Shown: piece by piece, positions 62,387 through 64,000 of the stretch | Numbering within the stretch: the stretch's first letter is position 1 | Layout of the letters: every line of letters begins with the position of its first letter | Made by a program: the position numbers and the translations under genes | Notes under the pieces: model-generated | The model's database searches: none | Told to the model about the DNA's origin: nothing | Seen by the model: only the letters and a program-made list of their open reading frames with translations | NCBI GenBank assembly: GCA_008360955.1 | Contig: LUCM01009371.1 | Span: 8,686 to 72,685, forward strand | DNA from: Fasciolopsis buskii | Lineage: Eukaryota > Platyhelminthes > Trematoda > Plagiorchiida > Fasciolidae | Direction: 5' to 3' | DNA length: 64,000 bases

Positions 62387-62464
62387 TTATTCATGAAACA
62401 GATTATCTTTTGTGACACATTCATCTCGTTCTCACTGGTTACTATTTTAATTGTATCCGCGCAG

Positions 62465-62986
62465 GTCACTTCGGTCTGGTTGACCGTTGCATTTACGTCA
62501 GACAGATACATGATGATTTGCCATCCTTTCGCTGCCAAACGCTGGTGTACTGTCAGACTAGCCAAATATATTATTTTGTCCATTAACCTGGCCAGTTTGA
62601 TCTATGGAATTCCGCGATATTTCGAATATACAGAACTTGAGATACTTCTCCCATCTGGGTTTCTGGTTGACAGCGAAATGGCCAAAACGAGCAGCTTCGG
62701 TGATCCATTGGAATTCAGCAACCAAACTGGACAGCGGGTAGTTTGGTACGATCTATCTAACTTCGGACGTTCCGAAAGTTTTCGAAAAATCTATCATTTG
62801 TGGTCATGGAATTTGCTGGTTGTTGGTATTCCTCTCTTAACAATAGCAATAATGAATAGTTTTCTTATCCGCGAAGTTCGTCGGTCAAACTCACGTGGAG
62901 CAAAACAAAACCAACGGCAAGAGGCACGAAGGCATGAGACAGATGTTATGTTGATCGGTGTGATTGTGATATTTTTCATTTGTCAG
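62465..62986 (+). CDS. Rhodopsin-family GPCR, FMRFamide-receptor-like: exon 2 (TM3 to TM6)
   Basis: This codes for residues 140-313 in phase 0. TM3 carries VWLTVAFTSDRY with the DRY motif at 152-154, then ICHPF in loop 2. TM4 is about 172-189, ending IPRYFEY, an ECL2 start typical of FMRFamide-type receptors. ECL2 has an N-glycosylation sequon (N225-Q-T) but no Cys. TM5 is about 250-272 with P262 at 5.50. Loop 3 is short and basic with RRHE. TM6 begins MLIGVIVIFFICQ, where Q replaces the usual CWxP tryptophan, as in several peptide receptors. The exon ends TGTCAG before GTAAGA (donor at 62987), exactly 174 codons. The TM4 tryptophan (4.50) is absent. Alternatives are another flatworm orphan peptide-receptor subfamily. 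TM7 with NPxxY is not in the window. Confidence 0.88.
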
Positions 62987-64000
62987 GTAAGAAAAAATCA
63001 TTTTGCGTTTTATTTGGTTGATATTCGAGCAGTCTGAATGGAAAAACGTTTACCGAAATGAAAGTGTTGTTTGGTACCTTCTGTCCATACTGCTCCAAAG
63101 GTATATGCGCAGGTTTATACTTTTCTTCTACACACAAACGCGTAGACACTCAACGTAAAGCTTTATCCAGTACTGTAGTAAGTCACCGCACTTTCACCGG
63201 GGTAGTCAAGCAGTTAATATTGTGGCGCTTGGACAAAAGTTGCTAATTTTACTCACCGAGTTGTCGGTAACTTCGCCCCTTCCTGAAGCATTGTGCGTTT
63301 ATTATTTAACAGATAGAAAAAGAAAGTTAGCACCATTGCTATTAAATATTCAGTCCCATGTGTTGTTTGAATATCATGAAAAATTTCCTTCCCCACTGAA
63401 AATGGAACAAATGGATACTGTTATCAGGATTTATTTGCATTTCATAAAATAAAATGTTGCGCCACCAGCAGACTGACTTTTACAACTGATCTGAATGATT
63501 CTGAAAATGTCTCAACTTGGGAATTTTATAAATTCAGGCATGATATTCATTTATCGTCTGCGAAGTGACGATATAATCCTTACTAATGATGGCGGTTTTG
63601 CAATCTGTACGCCTACCTCAGTGATCAAAGGCGTATGAAATCCAGTGCCCCAGAGCATAATTGGCAATACACAAGATAAATGTTGTCTGTATGCTGTTAA
63701 AGGTAAGTAATATCAAGCTCAAAATGATGTTCTAGAGGAACTATAGGCCCGGTGCATCCATTTTTCTGGGTGTCACCTATGGTGATAATCAACGGACCCA
63801 CGAGTAAAGCCAGGATTCGGAGTGGATCACCCCACTAACCGACCTAGCACCTGACAGTATTTCCAGTTGATCGATTATCGGTGGTTTCACAAACAACAAA
63901 AATAGTCTACTAAAATTATCCAAGTAATTACACATATATTTATCAGAGGATTTTGCTTGTTCATCAGCTGAGCCATTTACTTTAAATGAATGCAACCCAT
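62987..64000 (+). other. Next receptor intron (partial), no exon seen
   Basis: After the GTAAGA donor, no frame gives the expected continuation of TM6 (Q.PA-type) or a TM7 with NPxxY. Short frames at 63058-63246 and 63222-63452 are unrelated. The final coding exon or exons should lie beyond the right edge. Confidence 0.6.

Larger units (their letters stand above)
50050..62464 (+). other. 12.4 kb phase-0 intron within the receptor gene
   Basis: The donor is CAG/GTGAGC and the acceptor is pyrimidine-containing sequence ending CCGCGCAG/GTC. Joining 50049 to 62465 restores an uninterrupted TM3 (..HATAILFQ then VTSVWLTVAFTSDRY). The interior is AT-rich and holds an AT-rich hairpin (51068-51122), two copies of repeat E (52930-53060, 57468-57600), an unassigned antisense frame (55223-55759), a tRNA-like segment (61861-61938) and a hairpin near the acceptor (62364-62386). 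I found no recognisable exon inside. Confidence 0.8.

Noticed and set aside
62393..62464. In-frame Met and hydrophobic stretch before exon 2, looking like a protein start
   Set aside because: It lies upstream of a good splice acceptor, and the residues after 62465 complete TM3 exactly when joined to exon 1. The preceding 24 codons are intronic read-through.
63058..63452. Short frames after exon 2 as the last receptor exon
   Set aside because: None contains a TM7-like hydrophobic segment or NPxxY, and no acceptor leads into the expected TM6 continuation.

Overview
This window looks like a stretch of a large, repeat-rich flatworm genome, probably a trematode. Base composition is moderate (low-to-mid 40s % GC by eye). 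There is no bacterial-style gene packing. The one convincing host gene is split by a 12.4 kb intron. Almost everything else readable is decayed retrotransposon. The C-terminal piece of an RTE-type reverse transcriptase at the left edge resembles the RTE families of flukes, which is the main reason for favouring Digenea. That assignment is an inference.

Layout. 1-481: end of an RTE-like LINE, followed by a short GAT repeat and a tRNA-related repeat (family A, about 682-962). 1640-2340, minus strand: relic of a Ty3/Gypsy (Mag/CsRn1-like) gag. 3832-5582: three copies of an unrecognised repeat (family B), two of them nearly identical and inverted. 5.6-20.6 kb: no gene I can support, apart from a possible RT scrap near 12.7-13.0 kb; long blocks are alternately pyrimidine-rich and purine-rich. 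21.2-22.05 kb: an imperfect palindrome of family A with a tRNA-like head in each arm. 23.0-24.0 and 42.3-43.6 kb: two copies of a composite repeat (families D and C), the second interrupted by an LTR-like insertion. 27.6, 29.6-30.6, 33.9-36.7 and 47.6-48.7 kb, all plus strand: decayed LINE endonuclease and reverse transcriptase domains.

49,633-62,986 and beyond: two exons of a rhodopsin-family neuropeptide-type GPCR (FMRFamide-receptor-like), plus strand. Exon 1 (49,633-50,049) carries the N-terminus, TM1 and TM2. Exon 2 (62,465-62,986) carries TM3 with its DRY motif through the first half of TM6. Both exons are whole numbers of codons and both junctions are phase 0. The rest of TM6, TM7 and the C-terminus must lie past 64,000. 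The receptor lacks the usual TM3-ECL2 cysteine pair and the TM4 tryptophan.

I found no rRNA, no CRISPR, no operon and no multi-gene functional system. The most unusual things are the inverted tRNA-related palindrome, the family B inverted triplet, the nested composite repeat and the cysteine-poor receptor. All repeat families were compared by eye only.
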